A stretch of 16,926 nt of DNA, from the NCBI GenBank assembly GCA_030043155.1, contig JASHYE010000336.1:1-16926 (forward strand), written 5' to 3'. The notes under the pieces were generated by a model. That model did no database searches. It had not been told where the DNA came from and was given only the letters and a program-made list of their open reading frames with translations. Each line of letters opens with the position of its first letter. Position 1 is the first letter of the stretch. Origin of the DNA: Candidatus Acidiferrales bacterium. Lineage in GTDB: Bacteria; Acidobacteriota; Terriglobia; Acidoferrales; UBA7541. The position numbers and the translations under genes were made by a program. Below are positions 1 through 6,987 of the stretch, one piece after another.

Positions 1-40
1 GGAAAGGCTAGTGACCCCTTGGGAAGAAACGAGGATACAA

Positions 41-3000
41 ATGGCTGACAAGCCCTTCGGAATAAGGCGGTTGCTGAATGCAGGGGCGTGGTTCTCAACA
101 GACGGCATCGAGCTGATCGCATTACTGAGCCTGTTGCTCTGTGCGTCCTTCGCGCTTTGCGGCTGCGCTCTAACCGGCTCGGCCAACAGCGGTCAGCCAG
201 AGTCGTCTACCTTGAGCATCGTGACACAGAGCCTTTCTGCGGCACAAGAACAGTCCTCGTACGAGGAGACTCTAAGTGCTTCCGGCGGTCAGACGCCGTA
301 TTCCTGGAAGGTGAGCTCCGGCTCACTGCCTGAGGGGTTGTCTCTCACGAGCGCGACGGGCGAGATTTCCGGTGAGCCAACGGTGACGGGTACGTTCGCG
401 TTCACTATCGAAGTAGAGGACTCATCGTCGCCGCTGCAGACCGCGACACATAGTTATTCGCTTCAAGTTGCAGCAAGTGGGAGCTTCCACATTACAACCA
501 CTAGCGTACCTAGCGGGACAGTCGGCCAAGCATACGCAATGACTTTAGCAGCCACTGGCGGCGCTACGCCATATACGTGGAGCGTCATCTCGGGAGCTCT
601 TCCGAGCGGTTTGTCGTTAGACTCCGGAACCGGCAAAATCTCTGGTACACCTTCTGTCAAGCAAACGGCGAGTTTTGGAGTGCAAGCGACAGACGCGGTT
701 CAGGTGACAGCAACTGCCAGGTTCGACCTCACAATTTCCACTACTACTTCATCTGGAGGCTCGGGCCTCACAATCACGACCGCCTCGTTGCCGGCAGGTC
801 AGGTCTCGAAGGCCTACTCGGCGACGTTAGAGGCTACCGGCGGAAATCCTCCTTACTCGTGGAGTCTTGCGGCGAACTCGGGACCTTTGCCTGCTGGGTT
901 GGAGATTGGTGCGTCAACGGGAACGATCTCGGGTACGCCGGCAGCAGCGAGCACTTACAGCTTCACTATGGAAGTTTCCGATAGCAGCGTGCCTGCGAAA
1001 ACTGGGTATAAGGCCTACATGATGTCGACACTGGGAGTGCCACTCGACCAATATGGCGCGCGCGCAGACATTAAGTGCTCGACTACTACTCCATACTTCC
1101 ATTTGGAAGAAATAAGCGGTCATTGGTACTTCTGCGACGCTTTAGGGAATGGTTTCATTTCGATGGCCGTTGGAAACGTGAGCCCGGACCCGGACCCGAC
1201 GCTCGACTGCAAGGGCGTCAACACGTATCCGATCTACGCGGCAAAATACGGCACAAGCTGGGACGTCTCGGGAACGGGGCTTAATTGGGGTTGGCAAACC
1301 TTGAAGCGAATGCAAAGTTGGGGGTTCAACACGCTTGGAGAGGACTCCGGAAACGGAGGCACGCTTCCGTGGGCAACCTGCACGGGATGCGGTTGGCCAG
1401 GATGGACGCAGCCAATTCCGATTCCGATCATAGTAGAGCTGAAACCGAGTATAAACGCCTTAGCTAATCGGTTCGGATATATCAATAGCGCGGTCAAAGA
1501 CGTGATCAGCGGAACGAACCAGAACTACACGTCGCTTCGGGCAACACTGTTTGATGTTTTTGATCCGAATTTGGCCAAGGAATGGCAGAGTGAGTTGGCG
1601 GACCCAACTGGCTTGGTGGCACAGCAAATCCGGGCCAACAGTCCTTACATATTGGGAGTTTTAACGGACGATGCCGATTATTTTTGGGGATCCGGCGCCG
1701 GCCCTGACTTTAAGACCGGGCATACGACGGCCAACATTGCGTGGACGACGCTTCTTACCTTACCGGTCCGCACCTACGCCAACTCAACGCAGTTTTCAAG
1801 CCAAGCCTTTCTGTACTCGCCTCAGCAGTTGTACTCGAAGGCGCAAGCGACGAATCCAGCGACGGCCTGTTCGATTTCCAACCCCTGCAGTCTGCGCGAT
1901 TATCTGTGGCAGAAGTATGGAGGAAGCATCTCAGCATTGAATGCGGCCTGGGGTTCGAATTACACCACGTTTGATTCCAGCGGGAAGCAAATCGTGGGCG
2001 AGACCATAGGCACGGGGAATGGTTCGACGCGCAGCTTTACGCATACTCTGGCGCATCCGGAAGTATCGCCTTTCACCGTGCTGATCAGCGTGGGAGGAAC
2101 CGCTCAAATTGGGGATTGTCCGGGGTTTGATACCTCCAGCAACTGTCCGGCGGAAGCGGCAAACAGCGGCACGCTGGGGAGCCCGACGGCAGATTATATC
2201 GATGCCGCCAGCAGCACGATCAATTATTCGACCGGGGAGATAACCCTTAATTTCACTAAAGCGCCGGCAGAAGGCGCAGTCATCACCGTGAACTATATCT
2301 ATGGAGGATGGATGGCGGGAGGCACGGGGCTGATGGATGAGGACGGATCGCATACGGCCTGGGTGGGAACCAATCCCTATTGCCTGGAAGGAGCGGATCC
2401 TAACTATCCGACATACTTCGCCTGCACGGGTGCAGGCGCTGAACCGGCTCCCAATGCCGACGCCAATCTGGGAGCGGATTTGGATAATTGGGAATCGCAA
2501 TTCGCGGCGCAATATTTCAAGACCATGCATGATGGGCTGAAGGCGGTTTCCAAAGTTCCCTATTTGGGGTTGGACGCGGTGGGAGGCTGGGGCGGGCCGG
2601 CGTACAGCAAGTTTCTGGAGGGGATGGGTCCGTATGTGGATGCGGGGTTCTTTGGAAGCCTGGCTCCCCTCTACACGACGAGCAACGCGGAATTTCTGGC
2701 GCGGTATCAATACGCGACGCGCTATCTTGGCGATATTCCGTTCCTCAACTTTGGAGTGATCTCGGCCGAAGCAGACTCTTCCTATTCCTGCAATCCGGCT
2801 CTGGGTGCACCCGCAGCGAATTTTGCGACTCAGGCGGCCCGAGGGCAAGCCTGGTACAACTGGGTTTCGAACCTGCAAACCACACCGGGGTACTATGGCA
2901 GTTTTCCCGTCGTAGGATTTGACTGGTGGAGCTGGCAAGATTTTCAAGACTGGAACCAGGGTTTGGTGTCGGTTCACGACAATGCCTATGACGTACACGA

Positions 3001-3127
3001 AGACGTCACGGGCTCGGTCTCCTGCTCGTCACCTTTGCAAGCGTTTCACTGCGGCGGTGAATACGCCAATTACGGTGACGTGATCACGCAGGTGAAAGCA
3101 GGTAATCTGTTTTGGTTGACGCAGTGA
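41..3127 (+). CDS. Exported three-Ig (He_PIG) glycoside-hydrolase-like protein, probable lipoprotein (copy 1)
   Basis: A 1028-aa exported protein. I chose ATG 41 over the in-frame GTG at 11 because GAGGA at 31-35 sits 5 nt upstream. The N-terminus has a basic stretch, a hydrophobic run and LCGC with Cys42, a possible (imperfect) lipobox, so surface anchoring is likely. Three putative-Ig (He_PIG) repeats follow at about residues 58-143, 149-233 and 243-325, each with GGxxPYxW and TGxISGxP. From LDQYG (residue 335) on, the protein matches the copy starting at 15875. This C-terminal part resembles clan GH-A enzymes of the GH50/GH42 type: WYFCDALGNGF near its start, ILGVLTDDADYFWG around residues 537-549, Glu910 in SAEADSS, and FDWWSWQDFQDWNQGLVS near the end. 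The usual Asn-Glu acid/base pair appears as Asp544-Ala545, so activity is doubtful. A separate beta-sandwich-like insert (about 653-755) interrupts it. Family assignment is from remembered motifs; the substrate is unknown. Confidence 0.8.
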   Translation: MADKPFGIRRLLNAGAWFSTDGIELIALLSLLLCASFALCGCALTGSANSGQPESSTLSIVTQSLSAAQEQSSYEETLSASGGQTPYSWKVSSGSLPEGLSLTSATGEISGEPTVTGTFAFTIEVEDSSSPLQTATHSYSLQVAASGSFHITTTSVPSGTVGQAYAMTLAATGGATPYTWSVISGALPSGLSLDSGTGKISGTPSVKQTASFGVQATDAVQVTATARFDLTISTTTSSGGSGLTITTASLPAGQVSKAYSATLEATGGNPPYSWSLAANSGPLPAGLEIGASTGTISGTPAAASTYSFTMEVSDSSVPAKTGYKAYMMSTLGVPLDQYGARADIKCSTTTPYFHLEEISGHWYFCDALGNGFISMAVGNVSPDPDPTLDCKGVNTYPIYAAKYGTSWDVSGTGLNWGWQTLKRMQSWGFNTLGEDSGNGGTLPWATCTGCGWPGWTQPIPIPIIVELKPSINALANRFGYINSAVKDVISGTNQNYTSLRATLFDVFDPNLAKEWQSELADPTGLVAQQIRANSPYILGVLTDDADYFWGSGAGPDFKTGHTTANIAWTTLLTLPVRTYANSTQFSSQAFLYSPQQLYSKAQATNPATACSISNPCSLRDYLWQKYGGSISALNAAWGSNYTTFDSSGKQIVGETIGTGNGSTRSFTHTLAHPEVSPFTVLISVGGTAQIGDCPGFDTSSNCPAEAANSGTLGSPTADYIDAASSTINYSTGEITLNFTKAPAEGAVITVNYIYGGWMAGGTGLMDEDGSHTAWVGTNPYCLEGADPNYPTYFACTGAGAEPAPNADANLGADLDNWESQFAAQYFKTMHDGLKAVSKVPYLGLDAVGGWGGPAYSKFLEGMGPYVDAGFFGSLAPLYTTSNAEFLARYQYATRYLGDIPFLNFGVISAEADSSYSCNPALGAPAANFATQAARGQAWYNWVSNLQTTPGYYGSFPVVGFDWWSWQDFQDWNQGLVSVHDNAYDVHEDVTGSVSCSSPLQAFHCGGEYANYGDVITQVKAGNLFWLTQ
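1682..1737 (+). repeat. Direct repeat block A, copy 1 (56 bp)
   Basis: All 56 bases match 16634-16689, inside the two GH-like genes, at an offset of 14,952 bp. The sequence on either side is clearly more diverged. It encodes the peptide around FWGSGAGPDFKTGHTTAN. Confidence 0.93.
1820..1974 (+). repeat. Direct repeat block B, copy 1 (155 bp)
   Basis: Matches 16772-16926 with a single difference (GCAGT here, GCAGC in the other copy), at the same 14,952-bp offset as block A. The match still holds at the last base of the window, so its true right boundary is unseen. It encodes PQQLYSKAQATNPATACS through WGSNYTTF. Confidence 0.93.
1997..2310 (+). other. Inserted beta-sandwich-like module within the GH-like domain
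   Basis: Residues about 653-755 of the protein starting at 41 open with GTGNGSTRSFTHTLAHPEV and end with INYSTGEITLNFTKAP and ITVNYIYGG. This 'GxGDGxTxxFxxxLxxxPVxPxxxxI ... YxTGxVxLxFxxAPxxGxxITxxY' pattern recurs in bacterial and phage surface proteins and predicts a small beta-sandwich. It lies between the DYLWQKYGGSISALNAAW segment and the distal barrel half. I infer that it is an accessory binding or spacing module inserted into the barrel-like domain. Whether the second copy has it cannot be seen, because the window ends just before this point. Confidence 0.45.
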
Positions 3128-3331
3128 GCGACTGAATCCGACATGGGGTGTGGCATCCCGCGACCGGGTATGCTCTGCAATGGAGAGATCCGGGCTGACG
3201 ATCCCCGCCTCATCCCAATCACCTCGATGAGTCATTCGACTTCCGGGAGAGATCTTACACGCTTCACTCCGCCCATGGCGTAAGTGTAGGGTGGTTCGCG
3301 GCAGGCTAAGCTGGCAAAAACGTCTTCGCGG
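3128..3331. other. Convergent intergenic region, no gene seen
   Basis: Lies between the stop of the GH-like gene (+) and the stop of the acyltransferase gene (-). A terminator for both would be expected. I see only a weak imperfect dyad around 3256-3290 (TTACACGCTT against AAGTGTA with a bulge, with CGCC/GGCG inside) and no T-run, so I do not call a terminator. Short ORFs here are not convincing. Confidence 0.5.
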
Positions 3332-4549
3332 CTATCCCTTTCGGAGCCACCGCTGGACCTTCGCTTTCATATTGAGCCTGTGCAGAGCTTTCGCGCCGGT
3401 CCCCGATGCAACGCTGAAGAATCGGATGCTGCTCAGTTTGAGAAGCGGAGTAAGCTGTCGCCGGAAAAGCCACACCATCACATTCGGGTATGACGCGTTT
3501 GCGAAAACCTGCTTGTAGTCTGCGTAGGCACCGAAATCACAAATCTCCGGTGTATCCTTCTTGAAAACATCCTCCAGAGCGAGGAACTGTTGGACGATGC
3601 CCACGCCCAGTTCGCTCCAGCTCGGATCGTATCCCACTTCCACCCCCAGGAACCTGCCGCCGTACTGGTAGGCCACCTGAAAAGCGCAAGGGATTCCCGC
3701 GCATTTCAGCAGGTACGATCTCAGCCAGCCGCTGCGCGCGGCCCACTTTAACCAGGGCTTGAGCTGATCTGGGTTGCGGACGCCGATACCGAACACGCGA
3801 AACTGGTAAGTCTTTCGTGAGATTTCCGTTGCCGCGTCGACAAAGGAATCAATTTGAGCCTCTTCGGTGATTCTCAGCAACTCCACCTCGCCGCGCTCGC
3901 GTAATTTTCGAACGCGACGTGAAAAATTGTTGCGCTCCTTTGAGGAGAGTGTCCGGAGATAGTCGTCATAAGATCCTGTCAACCGAATGTAGGGATGAGG
4001 CCTCGGGCCGTGCTCGCTATAGAAGCGGAAGTGCTGCTTGATCAAGGAACTGCTTTGTAGATATTGCCAGAAGAAAGAATCGCTGCGGATACAGGTCATG
4101 TAGACCGCGTCAAACTCGAGGTCCAGGAGCTGGCGGAAGACCAGATCGCAGGCCGATGGGTCGGCGGGCAGGTTGGGTGTGTAGCCGAGCATGCGGCACA
4201 TTTTCAGGGGGAATTTCACAACCTTGAGGCTGCCCAGCCGGCCGTAACGACGCGTGGTATACAACTCGAAAGCCACCGACCCGACCATGCGGGTGTCTGC
4301 CTCGAGCACGTAGGTGCGCAGGTTCGCGTTTTCTTGTCGGACGCGTTCCTGCAGCCATTCGGGATCGCAAACGATCAGATGGTCAGCGCTGCGTTCGTTG
4401 CACGCTCTCCACTCTGGGAGGATCGCGCTCAAATCGTGATTGAGCTGGACTTCGCGAATCTGGTACGACTGGCTGAACTGGGGTATGTGCGCGACCCATT
4501 GCGGCGCACCGTCGTCCAGCGTTTTACCTAGGATTCGATTTTTTTCCAC
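3332..4549 (-). CDS. FemAB/BioF2-like GNAT-fold acyltransferase (copy A)
   Basis: A 405-aa cytosolic protein with no membrane segment. It resembles the GNAT-fold 'BioF2-like/FemAB' acyltransferases (Acetyltransf_6 type) common in polysaccharide clusters. Visible features are an N-terminal half with LPEWRACNERSADH and CDPEWLQE, a central GYTPNLPAD, a basic stretch SSKERNNFSRRVRKLRERGE, and a C-terminal half with GWLRSYLLKCAGIPCAFQVAYQ, GYDPSW and DFGAYADYKQVFA. It is clearly paralogous to the protein at 12529-13749 along its whole length. The likely role is transfer of an acyl or aminoacyl group to an amino sugar of the glycan; donor and acceptor cannot be read from sequence. The start is a GTG at 4549 without a Shine-Dalgarno. 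It is the last gene of the leftward block, 86 nt after the epimerase. The general family is fairly secure, the substrate is not. Confidence 0.8.
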   Translation of the reverse strand: MEKNRILGKTLDDGAPQWVAHIPQFSQSYQIREVQLNHDLSAILPEWRACNERSADHLIVCDPEWLQERVRQENANLRTYVLEADTRMVGSVAFELYTTRRYGRLGSLKVVKFPLKMCRMLGYTPNLPADPSACDLVFRQLLDLEFDAVYMTCIRSDSFFWQYLQSSSLIKQHFRFYSEHGPRPHPYIRLTGSYDDYLRTLSSKERNNFSRRVRKLRERGEVELLRITEEAQIDSFVDAATEISRKTYQFRVFGIGVRNPDQLKPWLKWAARSGWLRSYLLKCAGIPCAFQVAYQYGGRFLGVEVGYDPSWSELGVGIVQQFLALEDVFKKDTPEICDFGAYADYKQVFANASYPNVMVWLFRRQLTPLLKLSSIRFFSVASGTGAKALHRLNMKAKVQRWLRKG

Positions 4550-4554
4550 CTGAA

Positions 4555-4583
4555 GGAGGCCTGTGGTCTCAGACTAAGCCTCC
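4555..4583 (-). promoter_or_regulatory. Hairpin upstream of the copy A acyltransferase start
   Basis: In the leftward transcript GGAGGC (4583-4578) can pair with GCCTCC (4560-4555) across a 17-nt loop that itself contains GTCT/AGAC. The downstream arm, a CCTCC, ends 5 nt before the GTG start, where a Shine-Dalgarno should be; the purine-rich GGAGGGAGG lies further upstream. This could hold ribosome access, or be chance. Confidence 0.3.
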
Positions 4584-4599
4584 CTCCGCCGCGAGTCAA
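4571..4599 (-). promoter_or_regulatory. Weak internal promoter candidate for the copy A acyltransferase
   Basis: On the minus strand TTGACT (4599-4594), a 17-nt spacer and TAGTCT (4576-4571) resemble a sigma-70 promoter: good -35, poor -10. It would give a leader of only about 15 nt before the GTG at 4549. Read-through from the epimerase is equally possible. Confidence 0.2.
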
Positions 4600-4635
4600 C
4601 GTTCCTTAAAGCGGGATCTGCTCATGTGTGCAACA

Positions 4636-5790
4636 CTAGAGATAGTTCGCGGCCCGCAACCAGGACTCGGTAAGTTTCATGCCGTCAGAGAAACCGATGC
4701 GAGGCTCGTACCCAAGCAGCCGCCGAGCTTTGCCGATACTGAAGAGAACCGTACCCGTCTGAATCGCGAAAACTTCAAGGTTGGGAAACTGAATCTGATG
4801 ACCTCGGTTGCGGCGATTCGAGGATTTCGATCCTTCGATACGCTTGCGTAGCCGATCTCTCCGTTCCTCACTTTGGCTCTGGAAGTAATACCACAAGCGC
4901 TGAATGAGATTCTCCAATACGGGTATCTGCTTGGCCATATCTCGAAACTCTCGACTGCCAAGCAAGCGCCGCGTGGCCCTCCATGACGAGCTCCAAATCC
5001 CTGGCTGAGACTTATAGTGATTCATGATTTGTTCGCTGGAGATATTAGCGATCTTCGGTTTTGGAGCCATCATCGCCGCATGAGCTGCAATGAAATCGCC
5101 CCATGTCACTTTCTCACCGTCCGTGATGAAGAATGACTCACCCACTGCTTCTTGACGCTCGATGGACAGAAAAATCGAATCAACGAGGTTATCCACATAA
5201 GTCGTGTTACAAAGGCCGCTTCCGTTGTCGATCTGAGTACCGTTTCCGTGCCGGAGAGCTTCCACAAGCCCAGTATCCCACCGGGAGTAAGGGCCATAGA
5301 CAATCGATGGCCGCAGAATCACGACCGGCAGCCCTTTTTGTGCAAACTTCGCCGCCAAGAGTTCAGCCCGAAGTTTGTAATCACAATAAACATTGCCAGT
5401 ACGCGCAAGGGGTGCATCTTCGGTCGTGCATTGTGGGGCGGGCTTAAGGCCGTAAACCGCCGCAGTACTCATATGAACAAATCGATGCAACCCTGCTTGG
5501 AGAGAAACCTCGAGAATATTTCTGGTTCCATTCACAATCGCACCGGCGAAGCCCAACCCCAAGTGAATTACGATTCGCGCATCACCCAGGAGCCCTGGCA
5601 AAGAGTTACGATCGAGAAGATCCCCCCTGCAAATTTTAATCGGCAGGCGAGCGATGCGAACGCCGTGCGAAGGATTCCGAACCAAGGCTGTGACTCGCCG
5701 GGCACCCTTTTGAACCAGCCGTTCACAAAGCCTTCCACCGATAAAACCCGAAGCGCCGGTGATAAATATGCTTTCGTCGATCCAGTTCAA
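4636..5790 (-). CDS. NAD(P)-dependent sugar epimerase/dehydratase (extended SDR)
   Basis: A 384-aa extended short-chain dehydrogenase/reductase acting on a nucleotide sugar in the cytosol. From the start chosen here, the Rossmann motif TGASGFIG is at residues 11-18, the Ser/Thr strand HMSTAAVYG at about 106-114, the catalytic YxxxK at Tyr135/Lys139, and RPSIVYGPYSRWD follows. The C-terminal third carries a long basic insertion (about WRATRRLLG to RRNRG) before LLGYEPRIGFSDGM, which makes it longer than a typical UDP-hexose epimerase. An ATG at 5856 would overlap the upstream gene by 70 nt. The TTG at 5790 is better: GGGAGAG lies just upstream, and TTG overlaps the upstream TGA as TTGA, which predicts translational coupling to the MocA-like gene. 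The exact sugar reaction cannot be told. Confidence 0.88.
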   Translation of the reverse strand: MNWIDESIFITGASGFIGGRLCERLVQKGARRVTALVRNPSHGVRIARLPIKICRGDLLDRNSLPGLLGDARIVIHLGLGFAGAIVNGTRNILEVSLQAGLHRFVHMSTAAVYGLKPAPQCTTEDAPLARTGNVYCDYKLRAELLAAKFAQKGLPVVILRPSIVYGPYSRWDTGLVEALRHGNGTQIDNGSGLCNTTYVDNLVDSIFLSIERQEAVGESFFITDGEKVTWGDFIAAHAAMMAPKPKIANISSEQIMNHYKSQPGIWSSSWRATRRLLGSREFRDMAKQIPVLENLIQRLWYYFQSQSEERRDRLRKRIEGSKSSNRRNRGHQIQFPNLEVFAIQTGTVLFSIGKARRLLGYEPRIGFSDGMKLTESWLRAANYL

Positions 5791-6818
5791 GGTAGCTCTC
5801 CCTTTTCCTCGGTCGCCGTCCAAGGTTCGGGAATTCGACTTGAAGCCGCATAACACTTCTCTATGAGTTCAATCGTCTGCACGGCTTGCCAGCCATCGAC
5901 GAGAGGGGCCCGCCTTCCCTGAATGGCTCGAACAAAGTCGTCCAGTTCGGCGAGAAACGGATTAGCGGCAGGTCGGCCTTTCTCTTTAGGGAAGCTTAAA
6001 GCTGCAGCGATCGGTTGGTCGCCCACTTTCCGAGTGAATATAAGAGTGTCTGGGTCGCTGCGAAGGATCTCCGCATAGGCTCGGTCACCGTCTACTCGAA
6101 GCCGATTCCGGAGGGTGTAGGTGCGGCTCAGGCGAACATAGCCTTCAACGTCGTGTCCAGCGCGATGGTGCCGCAGTCTCAGCACGGCATTTGCTTCTAT
6201 GCCACCACCCCAGTCATCGGTCTCACACTGGTACTCTACGACCTCACCGAACCAGCTGAGCAGACAGTCCAGGAGGTGAACGCCTTCATCGAGAAGCACT
6301 CCTCCACCGGCATGCGCGCTTGAGAGGAAATAGGTTGAGGCCGCTGGCCATTCAAAAGGCATCCCGTAGTCCCAGGCATAGGCCCGAAGATTTCCCAATT
6401 CATTATTTTCCAGTAATATCGGCAAAATCTGGCTGCTTTCGCGAAGACGAAAAGGCATTCCAACAGCCAGGATCACGCCTTTCTTTGCAGCTGTTTCGGC
6501 ACACGAGCGTGCTTCCGCTCCCGAGATTGCGAGAGGCTTTTCGCTGAGGACATGAACTCCTGATTCAAGGAATTCCCGATTGACAGGCGCGTGAAGGAAG
6601 TTCGGGAGGGCGTTAATGACGGCATCAACCTCCCGTAAGATGTCATGGTAGTTGCTCACAGCCTTACAGCTAAGGCCATGTTGATCCCGAAGGGCAGCCG
6701 CTCTGTTCACGTCGGCATCTACGAGTGCCACCAATTCGACATCCGGGTGCGCCAACGCCGAAGCTACGTGCCTGCTGCGAGTTATGGCCCCGCAGCCCAG
6801 TATCCCAAGTTTAATCAT
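5787..6818 (-). CDS. Gfo/Idh/MocA-family sugar oxidoreductase
   Basis: A 343-aa NAD(P)-dependent oxidoreductase of normal family length, probably oxidising or reducing a (nucleotide) sugar in the cytosol. The N-terminal Rossmann fold has LGILGCGAITRSRH (residues 4-17), then ALVDADVNRA, NALPNFLHA and the family EKP motif at 93-95 (SEKPLA). The C-terminal domain has AGGGVLLDEGVHLLDCL, with His181 and Asp184 in the usual substrate/catalytic D-x-G-x-H-x-x-D arrangement (here DEGVHLLD). ATG at 6818 is the first codon after the divergent region and starts the leftward block. Its TGA overlaps the TTG start of the epimerase, so the two enzymes are probably made together and act on the same sugar. Substrate unknown. 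Confidence 0.9.
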   Translation of the reverse strand: MIKLGILGCGAITRSRHVASALAHPDVELVALVDADVNRAAALRDQHGLSCKAVSNYHDILREVDAVINALPNFLHAPVNREFLESGVHVLSEKPLAISGAEARSCAETAAKKGVILAVGMPFRLRESSQILPILLENNELGNLRAYAWDYGMPFEWPAASTYFLSSAHAGGGVLLDEGVHLLDCLLSWFGEVVEYQCETDDWGGGIEANAVLRLRHHRAGHDVEGYVRLSRTYTLRNRLRVDGDRAYAEILRSDPDTLIFTRKVGDQPIAAALSFPKEKGRPAANPFLAELDDFVRAIQGRRAPLVDGWQAVQTIELIEKCYAASSRIPEPWTATEEKGELP

Positions 6819-6863
6819 GCGCGGTTAATTCCCGTTTGTCCGACGTCCTAAGTCAAAACACAC

Positions 6864-6869
6864 ATTGTA
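6864..6869 (-). promoter_or_regulatory. Candidate -10 box of the leftward oxidoreductase block
   Basis: TACAAT on the minus strand, about 45 nt before the ATG at 6818. No convincing -35 is seen 16-18 nt upstream, so the call rests on position and the hexamer alone. Confidence 0.25.
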
Positions 6870-6876
6870 CAATATC

Positions 6877-6911
6877 GAATCACGGTGACACTATTTTGTT
6901 CCCGGTGATTC
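6877..6911. promoter_or_regulatory. Dyad GAATCAC-N21-GTGATTC in the divergent control region
   Basis: Perfect 7-bp inverted arms at 6877-6883 and 6905-6911 lie between the two divergent blocks and straddle the expected -35 position of the rightward promoter. This is where an operator would sit. The following T-run (6914-6921) also makes it look like a rho-independent terminator on the plus strand, but there is no upstream plus-strand gene for it to end. Confidence 0.4.
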
Positions 6912-6920
6912 AATTTTTTT

Positions 6921-6926
6921 TATAAT
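6921..6926 (+). promoter_or_regulatory. Candidate -10 box (TATAAT) of the rightward sulfotransferase block
   Basis: An exact TATAAT after an eight-T run, about 60 nt before the GTG at 6988. The -35 is poor (GTTCCC at 17 nt spacing, TTGTTC at 19), suggesting a weak or activator-dependent promoter. The dyad arms at 6877-6883 and 6905-6911 fit that. Confidence 0.45.
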
Positions 6927-6987
6927 CAACTGAGGGCGTCGTGAGAGGTTCTTGCTGCTGGAACGGCATTATTATTGACGAGGATCA

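Noticed and set aside
1931..2998. 355-aa open frame on the minus strand inside the GH-like gene
   Set aside because: Antisense to a well-supported coding region; composition (many Arg, Ile, Gly, His) and lack of any motif are typical of a shadow frame in GC-rich DNA.
3251..3296. Possible terminator hairpin between the convergent genes
   Set aside because: The arms are imperfect with a bulge and there is no T-run on either strand.
5152..5853. 233-aa plus-strand frame opposite the epimerase gene
   Set aside because: Fully antisense to a gene with clear Rossmann and YxxxK motifs; no recognisable domain.
6877..6921. Stem plus T-run read as a rho-independent terminator
   Set aside because: The only plus-strand gene nearby starts after it and nothing on the plus strand ends before it; the operator reading fits the divergent context better, though it is not excluded.
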